DNA of 11,327 nucleotides. Source: Planctomycetaceae bacterium. GTDB lineage: Bacteria > Planctomycetota > Planctomycetia > Pirellulales > UBA1268. Numbering within the stretch: the stretch's first letter is position 1; each line of letters starts with the position of its first letter. This document shows, one piece after another, positions 1 through 7,827 of this stretch. Under the pieces are notes generated by a model. The model ran no database searches. It had not been told where the DNA came from and worked only from the letters and a program-made list of their open reading frames with translations. The DNA lies in NCBI GenBank assembly GCA_003488325.1, contig DNLZ01000254.1:1-11327 (forward strand). Direction: 5' to 3'. The translations under genes and the position numbers were made by a program.

Positions 1-17
1 CGTATCTCGGATGCGCT

Positions 18-920
18 CTAGAACGTGAGCATCTGGCGGTATTCGGCGACCCGGCGATCGAGATCGCCGCGGTCGATGGCCGCCAGCCGGTCGAGGCTGA
101 AATCCTCGACGGTGAAGCTCGCGGTGATCACGCCGTAGGCGAGCGACTCCTTGAGAGCCTGCGGGTCGAAGCGGCCGAGCGCCGCGAGGTGCCCCATCAT
201 CCCGCCGGCGAAGCTGTCACCGGCCCCGGTGGGATCGACCACCTGCGGCGTCGGGTAGGCGGGCATGACGTACATCTCGTGCTCGCTGAAGAACATCGCG
301 CCGTGCTCCCCCTTCTTGATGACCACGAACTTGGGGCCCATCCGCCGGACGGCGTGTCCCGCGCGGACGAGATTCTCGTCCTCCGCCAGGAGCTTCGCCT
401 CGGCGTCGTTGAGCACGAGTCCGTCGATGCGCCGCAGGAGCGCCTCCAGTTCGTCGCGCTGGATGTTGATCCAGAGATCCATCGTGTCGGCCACGGTGAG
501 CGCGGCCTCGGGCACCTGGTCGAGCACGGAGAGCTGCGTCGTGGGGGACGAGTTGCCGAGAAACACGAACTGGCTGCGTCGGTGGTTGCCGTTCAGCTTG
601 GGGCGGAAGTCGCCGAAGACGTTGAGATGCACCTCGAGCGTCTCCCGGTCGTTCATGTTGGGGAGGTAGCGACCCCGCCAGCGGAACGTCTTGCCGCCGG
701 CGATCGTCTCGATTCCCGAGGTGTCGATGCCCCGCCGCTCGAGAAACGCCGTGTGTTCCCGAGGCCAATCCTCCCCGACCGTCCCGATCATCTGCACGGG
801 GGAGAAAAACCGGGCCGCATAGGAGAAGAACACCGCGGACCCGCCGAGGACGTCGTCGCGTCGAGCGGTGGGGGTCTCGACGCAATCGAGGGCGACGCTG
901 CCGACGACGAGCAGGGGCAT
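18..920 (-). CDS. PfkB/ribokinase-family sugar or nucleoside kinase
   Basis: This is a 300-residue cytoplasmic kinase that should transfer phosphate from ATP to a hydroxyl of a sugar or nucleoside. The PfkB signature DPTGAGDSFAGG is at residues 229-240, with the GAGD catalytic-base aspartate at 235. A glycine-rich GGSA stretch at about 26-29 matches the N-terminal substrate-binding signature, and NDAEAKLL (171-178) and KKGEHGA (202-208) are further family motifs. The length is typical for the family. The open frame extends upstream to 1238, but the ATG at 920 is chosen because MPLLVVGS begins the first Rossmann strand. A GGAAGG Shine-Dalgarno (minus strand, 929-934) also sits 8 nt ahead, while the upstream extension is low-complexity Arg/Ser/Pro sequence. 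The gene is transcribed divergently from the large redox gene. The substrate cannot be fixed: ribokinase, adenosine kinase and fructokinase types are all possible. Confidence 0.93.
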   Translation of the reverse strand: MPLLVVGSVALDCVETPTARRDDVLGGSAVFFSYAARFFSPVQMIGTVGEDWPREHTAFLERRGIDTSGIETIAGGKTFRWRGRYLPNMNDRETLEVHLNVFGDFRPKLNGNHRRSQFVFLGNSSPTTQLSVLDQVPEAALTVADTMDLWINIQRDELEALLRRIDGLVLNDAEAKLLAEDENLVRAGHAVRRMGPKFVVIKKGEHGAMFFSEHEMYVMPAYPTPQVVDPTGAGDSFAGGMMGHLAALGRFDPQALKESLAYGVITASFTVEDFSLDRLAAIDRGDLDRRVAEYRQMLTF

Positions 921-1030
921 GCAGGAATCCTTCCGAGACGAGGGTGGGGGCACGCGGCGAGGCCGCAGAACGAACGACACGCCGCCTGGACAGACGCGCG
1001 ACGTTTCGCCGAATGTACGGCCCTGTCGCG

Positions 1031-1062
1031 CCGACAGCCAGCCCCGACGGGACCGATATAAT
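1031..1062 (+). promoter_or_regulatory. candidate promoter for the large redox gene
   Basis: A perfect TATAAT hexamer lies at 1057-1062 in an otherwise GC-rich intergenic region (921-1116). It would give a leader of about 45-50 nt before the ATG at 1117. The best -35 candidate is CCGACA at 1031-1036 (4/6 to TTGACA), but the 20-nt spacer is long, so an activator may be needed. The -10 box sits between the imperfect inverted arms GGGACCG (1049-1055) and CGTTCCC (1067-1073), which could be an operator. Apart from these elements and the two ribosome-binding sites, I see nothing in the 196-bp divergent region. No convincing minus-strand promoter for the kinase was found. Confidence 0.45.
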
Positions 1063-1099
1063 TTCGCGTTCCCATTCCGTGACGGAGCATCGCTTCCCC

Positions 1100-1105
1100 G
1101 AGGAG
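1100..1105 (+). promoter_or_regulatory. ribosome binding site setting the start of the large redox gene
   Basis: GAGGAG lies 11 nt before the ATG at 1117, whose product begins with a clear signal peptide. This decides the start against in-frame upstream ATGs reaching back to 868. The site falls inside a small possible hairpin, CGAG (1099-1102) pairing with CTCG (1107-1110), too short to claim as a regulatory structure. Confidence 0.55.
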
Positions 1106-1116
1106 CCTCGAGCATC

Positions 1117-4100
1117 ATGCGCCGACGTCCGCATCCGGGATCCATCGGACTCATCCTGCTGGCGGCGGCGTGCAGCGTCCCGCGGCAAGCGGATGCCGCA
1201 CGGCTCGAACTGCCCGAGGGAGCGCACATCTGCATCATCGGCGGTGGTGTGGCCGACGCGATGCAGCACTCCGGCTGGCTCGAGGTCCTTCTTCATTCGC
1301 GGTTCCCCGGGCATCGGCTCGTCATCCGCAATCTCGGCTTCGATGGCGACGAGGTCGATCCCGCCAGGCGGCTCAGAAGCGCCGACTTCGGCACGCCCGA
1401 CCAGTGGCTCGCCGGCGCGGCGCCGATTCCAAAGCCCGACGACGTGGCCGACAAGTCGGCGGTCCGTGAAAACCGCTTCGAGCTCACCGGCACCCGCGCC
1501 GACGTGATCCTCGCGTTTTTCGGGTCCAACGAGGCCCACGCGGGACCGGATGGGGTGGCCGCCTTCGAGGAGCACGTGGCGACGTTCATCAGGCACACGC
1601 TCGCCCAGAAGTACAACGGCGTGTCGCCGCCTCGGCTCGTGATGATCTCGCCGATCGCCCACGAAAATCTGCATCGGCCCCACTGGCCGGACGGCGCGGC
1701 CCACAACGCCAATCTCAGGCTCTACACGCAGGCGCTCGAGAAGGTGTGCCGTGCGGAGGGAGTCGCCTGCGTCGATCTCTTCACGCCCACGCTCGAGGCG
1801 TACGCGAGGGCCGACCGGCCGCTCACCGACGACGGCATCCACCCCAACGCCCACGGCGACCGGATCATCTCACGCATCATCGACGAGGCGCTCTTCGGCC
1901 CGCACCCCCAGCGGACCGACGCGGCGCTCGAGCGGCTGCAGAAGGCCGTCGCCGACAAGAACTGGCACTGGTTCCATCGCTACCGCGTGACCGACGGCTA
2001 CTCGACCTACGGCGGCCGCGCGTGGCTGAAGTTCACGCCCGGCATGGTGGACCGCACCTACAAGGCGGGGCAGACCAACTACGAGGTCGCGCAGCGCGAA
2101 CTCGAATACCTCGACGTGAAGACGGGGAACCGCGACCGCCGCATCTGGGCCACGGCCGCGACGCTCGACGATCCCGCGGCCCCCCTGCCCCCGGTCGACG
2201 ACGCCGGGCTGCCTGACCTGATCCCGGTGGCCACGAACAAGCCGGGATCGCTGCCGGGCGGCGCCCACGAGTTCCTCTCCGGAGAGTCGGCGATCGGCGC
2301 GATGACGGTGCATGCCGGGATGAGGGTCGTGCTCTTCGCCGACGAGGCGATGTTTCCCGAGCTCGTCAATCCCGTGCAGATGGCGTTCGACACGAAGGGC
2401 CGGCTCTGGGTGGCGGCGTGGCCCACCTATCCGCACTGGCGACCCGACGGCGAGATGAACGACAAGCTGCTCATCCTCGAGGACGCCGACGGCGACGGCC
2501 GCGCGGACCGGTGCACCACGTTCGCCGGCGACCTGCACAATCCCACCGGCTTCGAGTTCTGGGGGAAGGGCGTGATCGTCGCACAGGGGCCGGACGTCCT
2601 CTACCTCGAGGACACCGACGGCGACGATCGCTCCGACGTGAAGCGCCGCATCATCTACGGCCTCGACACCGCGGACACGCACCACACGGCCAACAGCTTC
2701 ACGCTCGATCCGGCCGGCACCCTCTATTTTCAGGAGGGCACGTTCCACCACTCGCAGCCGGAGAGCCCGTGGGGTCCTCCCGCCCGCGTGGCCAACGGCG
2801 CCGTGTTCCGCTACGAGCCGCGCACGGGAAAGGTCGGGCTCTACACGTCCTACTCGTTCGCCAATCCGCACGGCCACGCGTTCGACCGGTGGGGGGATGA
2901 CATCGTCGTCGACGGCACCGGGGCGGTGCCCTACTGGGGCAGCGTCTTCTCGACGCGGCTCGACGGCATGGAAAAGCACTCGAAGGCGCCGAGCGTCTAC
3001 AAGCAGCGCACGCGACCCTGCCCCGCGATCGAGACGCTCTCGAGCCCGCACTTCCCCGAGGCGTTCCAGGGCAACCTCCTCGTGGGCAACGTCATCGGAT
3101 TTCAGGGCATCCTGCGCTACGCGTTCGAGGCTCCCGCGGATCCGGCCGTGGACGCGTTCCCCCGGGCCGTCGAGGTGGAGCCGATCGTGTCGAGCACCGA
3201 TCCCAACTTCCGTCCCGCGGACATCGAGATGGGGCCCGACGGCGCCATCTGGTTCACCGACTGGCACAACCCCATCATCGGCCACATGCAGCACAACCTG
3301 CGCGACCCGAGCCGGGACGCCGTGCATGGCCGCGTGTACCGGGTGGTCGTCGATGGTCGGCCGCTCGTGACACCGGTGCCGATCGCCGGCCGGCCGGTGC
3401 AGGAACTCGTCCGACTCCTCTCCGATCCCATCGACCGCGTGCGGTATCGCGCACGGATCGAGCTGTCGGGACGTCCGGAGGAGGAGGTCGTGCCGGCGGT
3501 CGAGGCGTGGCTCGCAAAACGGGAGCGCGGGACCACGGCCTTCGAGCATGAGCAACTCGAGGCGCTCTGGATGCTCCGGCACTTCGACCGCGTGGAGCCC
3601 GCCCTCATCGAGGCCGTCCTCACGGCGGACGACCCGCGATCACGGGCCGCCGGGATGCGCGTCGTCGCCGCGATCGCGGATCGCCTGAGCGACCCGCTCG
3701 GCGTCGTGCTTCGGGGAGCGGGAGACGCGAGTCCGCGGGTGCGGCTCGAGGCGCTGCGCACCGCCACGTTCCTCCGGCAGCCGTCCGCCATCGAGGCGCT
3801 CGCGATCGTGGATGAGTTTCCGACGGACGAGGCGCTCGCGTACGTGAAGCAGGAGGCGAAACGGGTGCTCGAGCCGGAGTTCCAGCGGGCTCAACGGGCC
3901 GGCGAGCGGCTCGTCTTCCGGACCGATGCCGGGCGACGCTTCCTCTATCGGTCGCTCTCCAACGACGCACTCGCCGCCGTGCCGCGTTCGCCGCTGGTCT
4001 ACCGCGAGATGCTCCTGCGTCCCGGGCTCGACGACAGGCTCCGTGCCGAGGCGGTGGCGGAACTGGCCGCGACCGATCGCACGAGCGTGGTGAAGGTCGT

Positions 4101-6252
4101 CGCCGACGCCCTCGCCACACTCGACGCACGCGAGGGTGAGGTCGACTCCGCCACCGTGTTCGCGCTCATCCGCCTGTTGCTGGGACGGCCCGCCGGCGAG
4201 CTCGTCGAGCTCCGCGGGGACATGCAGGACCTCGCGACCGGTGCCCGGCGACCGGCGCTGCGACGGATCGGCTATGTGGCACTGATGACGATCGACGCCG
4301 CCGCGGGCGGCGACGGTGTCGACCGCGTCTGGGATCTCGCCGCGACCGATCCCCGTCGGCTGGTCGACCTCGTGTCCGCACTGCCGCTCGTCGGTGATCC
4401 CGCCGTGGGGTCGAGGCTCTACGATCGCATCGTCCCGCTCCTCGACAGCCCGTCCGCGATGCCCACGAACGGCGGAGGCACGTCGGCCCGCTACGTGCGG
4501 GTGGCGCTGCCCGGCCAGGGGCGCACGCTCACGCTCGCCGAGGTGGAGGTCTTCGCGGGTGGCGCGAACGTCGCCCGTTCCGGCCGGGCCACGCAGAAGA
4601 ACACGGCGCATGGCGGGGACGCGGCCCGCGCCATCGACGGTCGGACCGATCCGATCTACGCGTCCGGCACGCAGACCCATTCGGAGGAGAACACGACCGA
4701 TCCCTGGTGGGAGGTCGACCTCGGTGGACCGCACCCGATCGACCGAATCGTCGTCCACAACCGCGGCGAGGGCGGCCTCGCGAAGCGGCTCGACGGCTTC
4801 ACGCTCGTGGCCCTCGATGCGAACCGTGCCGAGGTGTTCCGTGCGGAGAAGCAGCCCGCGCCCGCGCCGGCCGCCGAGTTCGCGCTCACGAGCGAGGCCG
4901 AACGACTCGCTGGCAGCGTCCGCCGCGCCGTCTTCGCGGCGCTCGTCGGCGTGAAGGGACGCGAGGAGGAGGCCTTCCGACGCATCGCCCCCTTCATCCG
5001 GGCCGGCATCGACCGCGATGACGCCATCCGGGCCGTATCGAGGATTTCCGTGGCATCCTGGCCGGCGGAGGAGGCCGCCGGTCTCGTCGGCCCGCTCGTC
5101 GAGGCGATCCGTGCATCCTCGACGCAGGAGCGCTCGAGCGATGCGGGGCTCGCGGCGTGGCAGTTCGCCGAGGCTCTGACGACGCGGCTGCCACCCGAGG
5201 ATGGCCGCGCGCGTCGCCGCGAGCTCGCCGACCTTGGCGTGCGGGTCGTGCGGATCGGCACGGTCTACGAGCGCATGGCCTACGACCAGGAGACGGTCGC
5301 CGTGCAGGCCGGGCGACCGGTGCTCTTCGTCCTGGAGAACCTCGATGCGATGCCGCACAACTTCGTCATCACCCGCCCGGGGCGGATGCAGGCGGTGGGC
5401 GAGGCGGCCGAGGCGCAGGCGCAGGATCCCGGGTTCGCCAAGCGGTCCTTCGTGCCCGAGTCGCCCGACGTGCTGGCCGCCAGCACGCTCATGCAGCCGC
5501 AGTCCACGCAGCGCGTGACGTTCACGGCGCCGACCGAGCCGGGCGTCTATCCGTACGTCTGCACCTATCCCGGTCACTGGCGACGGATGTTCGGCGCGCT
5601 CTACGTGGTGGACGACCTGGAGGCCTACCTCGCCGACCCGGCCGGTTCCCTCGCGGCCCATCCCCTGCCGATTCGCGACGACCTGCTCGCGGACCGCCGC
5701 CCGCGCACCCAGTGGACGCTCGCCGACCTCGAGGCCGACGTGCGGTCGCTCGAGAAGGGACGGTCGTTCGTGCACGGGCGCGAAATCTTCCGCACGGCCA
5801 GCTGCGTCGCGTGCCATCGCCTGGGGGACGCGGGCAACAACTTCGGACCGGAGCTGGCGAAGTTGTCCGCCGACATGAATCCCCTCGAGGTCACGCGGCA
5901 CATCCTCGAGCCCTCGCTGCGGATCGAGGAGAAATATCGTTCCACGACGATCCTCACCGACGACGGCCGATCTCTCACCGGCCTCGTCGTGGAGGAGACA
6001 CCGACGGAGGTGGCGCTCGTCGAGAACCCCGTCCTCAAGGCCGCACCCATCCGCATCCGCAAGGACTCGATCGACGAGCGGGTCGCGTCGCCGGTCTCGA
6101 TCATGCCGAAGGGGCTGCTCGACAAGCTCACGCGGGACGAAGTCCTCGACCTCGTCGCGTATGTCGCGGCCCGCGGCGACGAGGCGAGCGCCCTGTTCAG
6201 CCCGGACGGCTGCCCGCACCACCCCGCGCCGGGAGTCCCTGCCAGCCGGTGA
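1117..6252 (+). CDS. multidomain exported PVC-type dehydrogenase: SGNH-like + propeller + HEAT + discoidin-like + cupredoxin + cytochrome c
   Basis: This 1711-residue exported protein probably oxidises an unknown substrate and passes electrons through built-in copper and heme centres. The signal peptide is residues 1-27: basic RRR, hydrophobic IGLILLAAA, then ADA for signal peptidase I. Cys19 after LAAA is a weak alternative lipobox. Residues ~35-270 are SGNH-like (GSNE 136-139, D239/H242), but block I reads IIGGGVAD with no nucleophilic Ser. Residues ~395-748 are the PVC 'membrane-bound dehydrogenase' propeller (TIGR02604/DUF7133 type), with two Ca-type Asp loops at D456-D464 and D499-D507. 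HEAT-like helices follow (~760-1110), then an F5/8C discoidin-like domain (~1123-1255), more helices (~1260-1390), and an azurin-like cupredoxin with ligands H1414, C1482, H1487 and M1491. The C-terminus is a Pirellula-type heme domain with C1563-x-x-C-H1567 and a likely axial Met1663. The 1117 start is set by the signal peptide and GAGGAG. The gene stands alone behind its own promoter. Domain calls are firm; the substrate is unknown. Confidence 0.93.
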   Translation: MRRRPHPGSIGLILLAAACSVPRQADAARLELPEGAHICIIGGGVADAMQHSGWLEVLLHSRFPGHRLVIRNLGFDGDEVDPARRLRSADFGTPDQWLAGAAPIPKPDDVADKSAVRENRFELTGTRADVILAFFGSNEAHAGPDGVAAFEEHVATFIRHTLAQKYNGVSPPRLVMISPIAHENLHRPHWPDGAAHNANLRLYTQALEKVCRAEGVACVDLFTPTLEAYARADRPLTDDGIHPNAHGDRIISRIIDEALFGPHPQRTDAALERLQKAVADKNWHWFHRYRVTDGYSTYGGRAWLKFTPGMVDRTYKAGQTNYEVAQRELEYLDVKTGNRDRRIWATAATLDDPAAPLPPVDDAGLPDLIPVATNKPGSLPGGAHEFLSGESAIGAMTVHAGMRVVLFADEAMFPELVNPVQMAFDTKGRLWVAAWPTYPHWRPDGEMNDKLLILEDADGDGRADRCTTFAGDLHNPTGFEFWGKGVIVAQGPDVLYLEDTDGDDRSDVKRRIIYGLDTADTHHTANSFTLDPAGTLYFQEGTFHHSQPESPWGPPARVANGAVFRYEPRTGKVGLYTSYSFANPHGHAFDRWGDDIVVDGTGAVPYWGSVFSTRLDGMEKHSKAPSVYKQRTRPCPAIETLSSPHFPEAFQGNLLVGNVIGFQGILRYAFEAPADPAVDAFPRAVEVEPIVSSTDPNFRPADIEMGPDGAIWFTDWHNPIIGHMQHNLRDPSRDAVHGRVYRVVVDGRPLVTPVPIAGRPVQELVRLLSDPIDRVRYRARIELSGRPEEEVVPAVEAWLAKRERGTTAFEHEQLEALWMLRHFDRVEPALIEAVLTADDPRSRAAGMRVVAAIADRLSDPLGVVLRGAGDASPRVRLEALRTATFLRQPSAIEALAIVDEFPTDEALAYVKQEAKRVLEPEFQRAQRAGERLVFRTDAGRRFLYRSLSNDALAAVPRSPLVYREMLLRPGLDDRLRAEAVAELAATDRTSVVKVVADALATLDAREGEVDSATVFALIRLLLGRPAGELVELRGDMQDLATGARRPALRRIGYVALMTIDAAAGGDGVDRVWDLAATDPRRLVDLVSALPLVGDPAVGSRLYDRIVPLLDSPSAMPTNGGGTSARYVRVALPGQGRTLTLAEVEVFAGGANVARSGRATQKNTAHGGDAARAIDGRTDPIYASGTQTHSEENTTDPWWEVDLGGPHPIDRIVVHNRGEGGLAKRLDGFTLVALDANRAEVFRAEKQPAPAPAAEFALTSEAERLAGSVRRAVFAALVGVKGREEEAFRRIAPFIRAGIDRDDAIRAVSRISVASWPAEEAAGLVGPLVEAIRASSTQERSSDAGLAAWQFAEALTTRLPPEDGRARRRELADLGVRVVRIGTVYERMAYDQETVAVQAGRPVLFVLENLDAMPHNFVITRPGRMQAVGEAAEAQAQDPGFAKRSFVPESPDVLAASTLMQPQSTQRVTFTAPTEPGVYPYVCTYPGHWRRMFGALYVVDDLEAYLADPAGSLAAHPLPIRDDLLADRRPRTQWTLADLEADVRSLEKGRSFVHGREIFRTASCVACHRLGDAGNNFGPELAKLSADMNPLEVTRHILEPSLRIEEKYRSTTILTDDGRSLTGLVVEETPTEVALVENPVLKAAPIRIRKDSIDERVASPVSIMPKGLLDKLTRDEVLDLVAYVAARGDEASALFSPDGCPHHPAPGVPASR

Positions 6253-6311
6253 TCCCGCGAGCGCCGGGGGGGTCGGTCGCACGGGTCGCCGGTAGGATGT
6301 CGGCTCGTCCC

Positions 6312-6316
6312 GGAGG
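6312..6316 (+). promoter_or_regulatory. strong ribosome binding site of the YceH-like gene
   Basis: GGAGG ends 8 nt before the ATG at 6325, which fixes that start. The 72-bp gap after the large redox gene (6253-6324) shows no U-tract terminator and no clear promoter, so read-through from upstream is possible. Confidence 0.6.
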
Positions 6317-6324
6317 ATTCAGCC

Positions 6325-7095
6325 ATGAACGGAGCGGAGGCGACCAGGCCGGTGCGGCCTCTCGACGCAGCCGAGCGCCGCGTGCTCGGCACGCTCATCG
6401 AGAAGGGAAAGACGACGCCGGATCAGTATCCGCTGTCGCTCAACGCGCTGGTCAACGGCTGCAATCAAAAGAGCAACCGCGACCCGGTGACGTCGCTCGA
6501 CGAGGAACAGGTGACGAAGGCCCTCGCGGGCCTGCGGCAGTGTGGGGCGATCGCCGAGGTCTACGGCAACGGCAAGATCGCCCGCTACCGCCACCTCGCC
6601 TACGAGTGGCTCGGTGCCTCCAAGGAGGAACTCGCCATCCTCGGCGAGTTGCTGCTCCGCGGCGCGCAGACCGAGGGCGACCTGCGCGGCCGCGCGAGTC
6701 GGATGGACGAGATTCCCGACCTCGACGTGCTCCGCCAGCATCTCGACCGTCTCGCCGAGCGTGGACTCGTCGTCTGGCTCTCGCCACCGGGCCGAGGTCG
6801 GATGCTCACGCACGGCCTCCTTCCGGAGGAATCGCTCGCCAAGGTGAGGGCCGGCGTGGGACCGGCCACGACATCGCCGCAACCCCCTGCATCCGCGGAA
6901 CCGCGCGGCCAGCAACCAGCGCGCCGTGTCGCGGCGATGCCGGCCGACCATGCCACGGCGGGTCCCGCCACCACCGACCACGCCATCGGCCGCGCAGGCT
7001 CGTTCGAGGATCGCCTCGACGCGCTCGAGGCCGAGGTCGCCTCGCTGCGCGACGCGGTCGCGGCACTGCAGTCACGGCGGTATGATGGGTCGTGA
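6325..7095 (+). CDS. yceH: YceH/UPF0502 (DUF480) winged-helix protein
   Basis: This is a 256-residue cytoplasmic protein of the YceH (DUF480) family, which is widespread, built of two tandem winged-helix units and of unsettled biochemical role. Family landmarks are visible in order: LDAAERRVLGTLIEK near the start (13-27), TPDQYPLSLNAL (31-42), a CNQKSNRDPV block (46-55), LLLRGAQTEGDLRGRASRM (109-127) and a region rich in R/G before HGLLPEE (163-169). The conserved core ends near residue 170. A Pro/Ala/Gln-rich linker (~178-224) follows, then a short terminal coiled coil (FEDRLDALEAEVASLRDAV, 227-245). A C-terminal coiled coil is also typical of the E. coli protein; only the linker is long here. 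A GGAGG at 8 nt fixes the start. It sits between the large redox gene and a two-component system on the same strand, with 60 bp to the regulator. Confidence 0.92.
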   Translation: MNGAEATRPVRPLDAAERRVLGTLIEKGKTTPDQYPLSLNALVNGCNQKSNRDPVTSLDEEQVTKALAGLRQCGAIAEVYGNGKIARYRHLAYEWLGASKEELAILGELLLRGAQTEGDLRGRASRMDEIPDLDVLRQHLDRLAERGLVVWLSPPGRGRMLTHGLLPEESLAKVRAGVGPATTSPQPPASAEPRGQQPARRVAAMPADHATAGPATTDHAIGRAGSFEDRLDALEAEVASLRDAVAALQSRRYDGS

Positions 7096-7141
7096 CGTGC
7101 GATAGGTCGCAGGTGGCGTACGCCCATCCGACCGTCGCGGC

Positions 7142-7146
7142 GGGGA
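7142..7146 (+). promoter_or_regulatory. ribosome binding site that favours the ATG at 7156 for the response regulator
   Basis: GGGGA ends 9 nt before the ATG at 7156 but only 3 nt before the in-frame GTG at 7150. The spacing supports the ATG, giving MLVAVIEDDP, where the receiver domain's first strand begins at once. Confidence 0.5.
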
Positions 7147-7155
7147 CACGTGCCG

Positions 7156-7827
7156 ATGCTCGTCGCTGTCATCGAGGACGATCCGATCATCGCCCGTTCC
7201 GTCAGCAAGGCCGTCAAAGGGGCCGGCCACGAATGCGTCTGCGTCGACGACGGTGAGGCGGCGATTCGGGACGAGACGATCCTGTCGAGCGATCTCGTGA
7301 TCCTCGACCTCATGCTGCCCGGCGCGGATGGTGTCGAGGTGTTGCGGGCCGCACGGTCCCACGGATCGCGGACGCCCGTGATCGTCCTCACGGCCCGGGG
7401 CAGCATCGACGAGAAGCTCGAGGCCTTCGAGGCGGGGGCAGACGACTACCTGCCCAAGCCCTTCGAGATGGATGAACTGCTCGCCCGCATCGAGGCGGTG
7501 CATCGCCGCACGTCGGACAAGCCCGCGCTGAAGCTCGAGGCCGGGAAGCTCTCGCTGTGCCTCGGCAGCAAGCGGCTCTCGGTCGGTGGCCGGACGGTGG
7601 ACCTCACGCCGACGGAGCTCGCCATGATCGAGCTCATGATGAGGTTCAAGGGACAGGTGGTCACCAGAAAGATGCTCTGCGAGCACGTCTGGGGCTTTGA
7701 CTGGGACGGGCCAACGAACGTGATCGAGGTGCACATCAACCGGCTGCGCGGCAAGCTCGATCGTGGCCGATCAACCTCCTTCATCCGCACCGTCCGGGGC
7801 CGTGGCTATGCGCTGGCCGCGGAGTGA
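7156..7827 (+). CDS. OmpR/PhoB-family response regulator
   Basis: This is a DNA-binding response regulator of 223 residues, the usual length. The receiver domain (~1-115) has the acidic pocket E7-D8-D9, the phospho-acceptor D51 in LDLMLPG, the switch residue T79 in VLTARG, and K101 in PKPFEMDELLARI. The C-terminal winged-helix domain (~125-222) shows the family pattern LTPTELAMIELMM, then VTRKMLCEHVWG, the recognition helix NVIEVHINRLRGKLD, and the wing RTVRGRGYAL. All key residues are present, so it should be fully phosphorylatable. An in-frame GTG at 7150 is an alternative start, less likely from Shine-Dalgarno spacing. Its last 20 nt overlap the histidine kinase gene, so the two are a cognate pair with coupled translation. 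Target genes are unknown. A plausible but untested target is the neighbouring redox gene. Confidence 0.95.
   Translation: MLVAVIEDDPIIARSVSKAVKGAGHECVCVDDGEAAIRDETILSSDLVILDLMLPGADGVEVLRAARSHGSRTPVIVLTARGSIDEKLEAFEAGADDYLPKPFEMDELLARIEAVHRRTSDKPALKLEAGKLSLCLGSKRLSVGGRTVDLTPTELAMIELMMRFKGQVVTRKMLCEHVWGFDWDGPTNVIEVHINRLRGKLDRGRSTSFIRTVRGRGYALAAE

Noticed and set aside
189..1854. Plus- and minus-strand frames overlapping the PfkB gene and the start of the redox gene
   Set aside because: They are shadow frames; the PfkB signatures and the signal peptide plus SGNH blocks identify the true frames.
3640..6282. An 880-residue open frame on the minus strand, antisense to the large redox gene
   Set aside because: Its product is Arg/Gly/Val/His-rich with no recognisable domain, and it mirrors the codon bias of the strongly supported plus-strand gene. 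Long antisense frames are expected at this GC content.
5157..7085. A 642-residue plus-strand frame spanning the end of the redox gene and most of yceH
   Set aside because: It is Arg/Pro/Gly-rich low complexity and overlaps two genes with clear motifs and ribosome-binding sites in another frame.
7081..7086. TATGAT as a -10 box for the response regulator gene
   Set aside because: It matches 5 of 6 bases and lies suitably upstream, but no -35-like hexamer is found at 15-19 bp spacing and it overlaps the yceH coding end.
6325..7095. The C-terminal coiled coil of the YceH-like protein as a novel fusion
   Set aside because: E. coli YceH also ends in a short coiled coil; only the Pro/Ala-rich linker is longer here.
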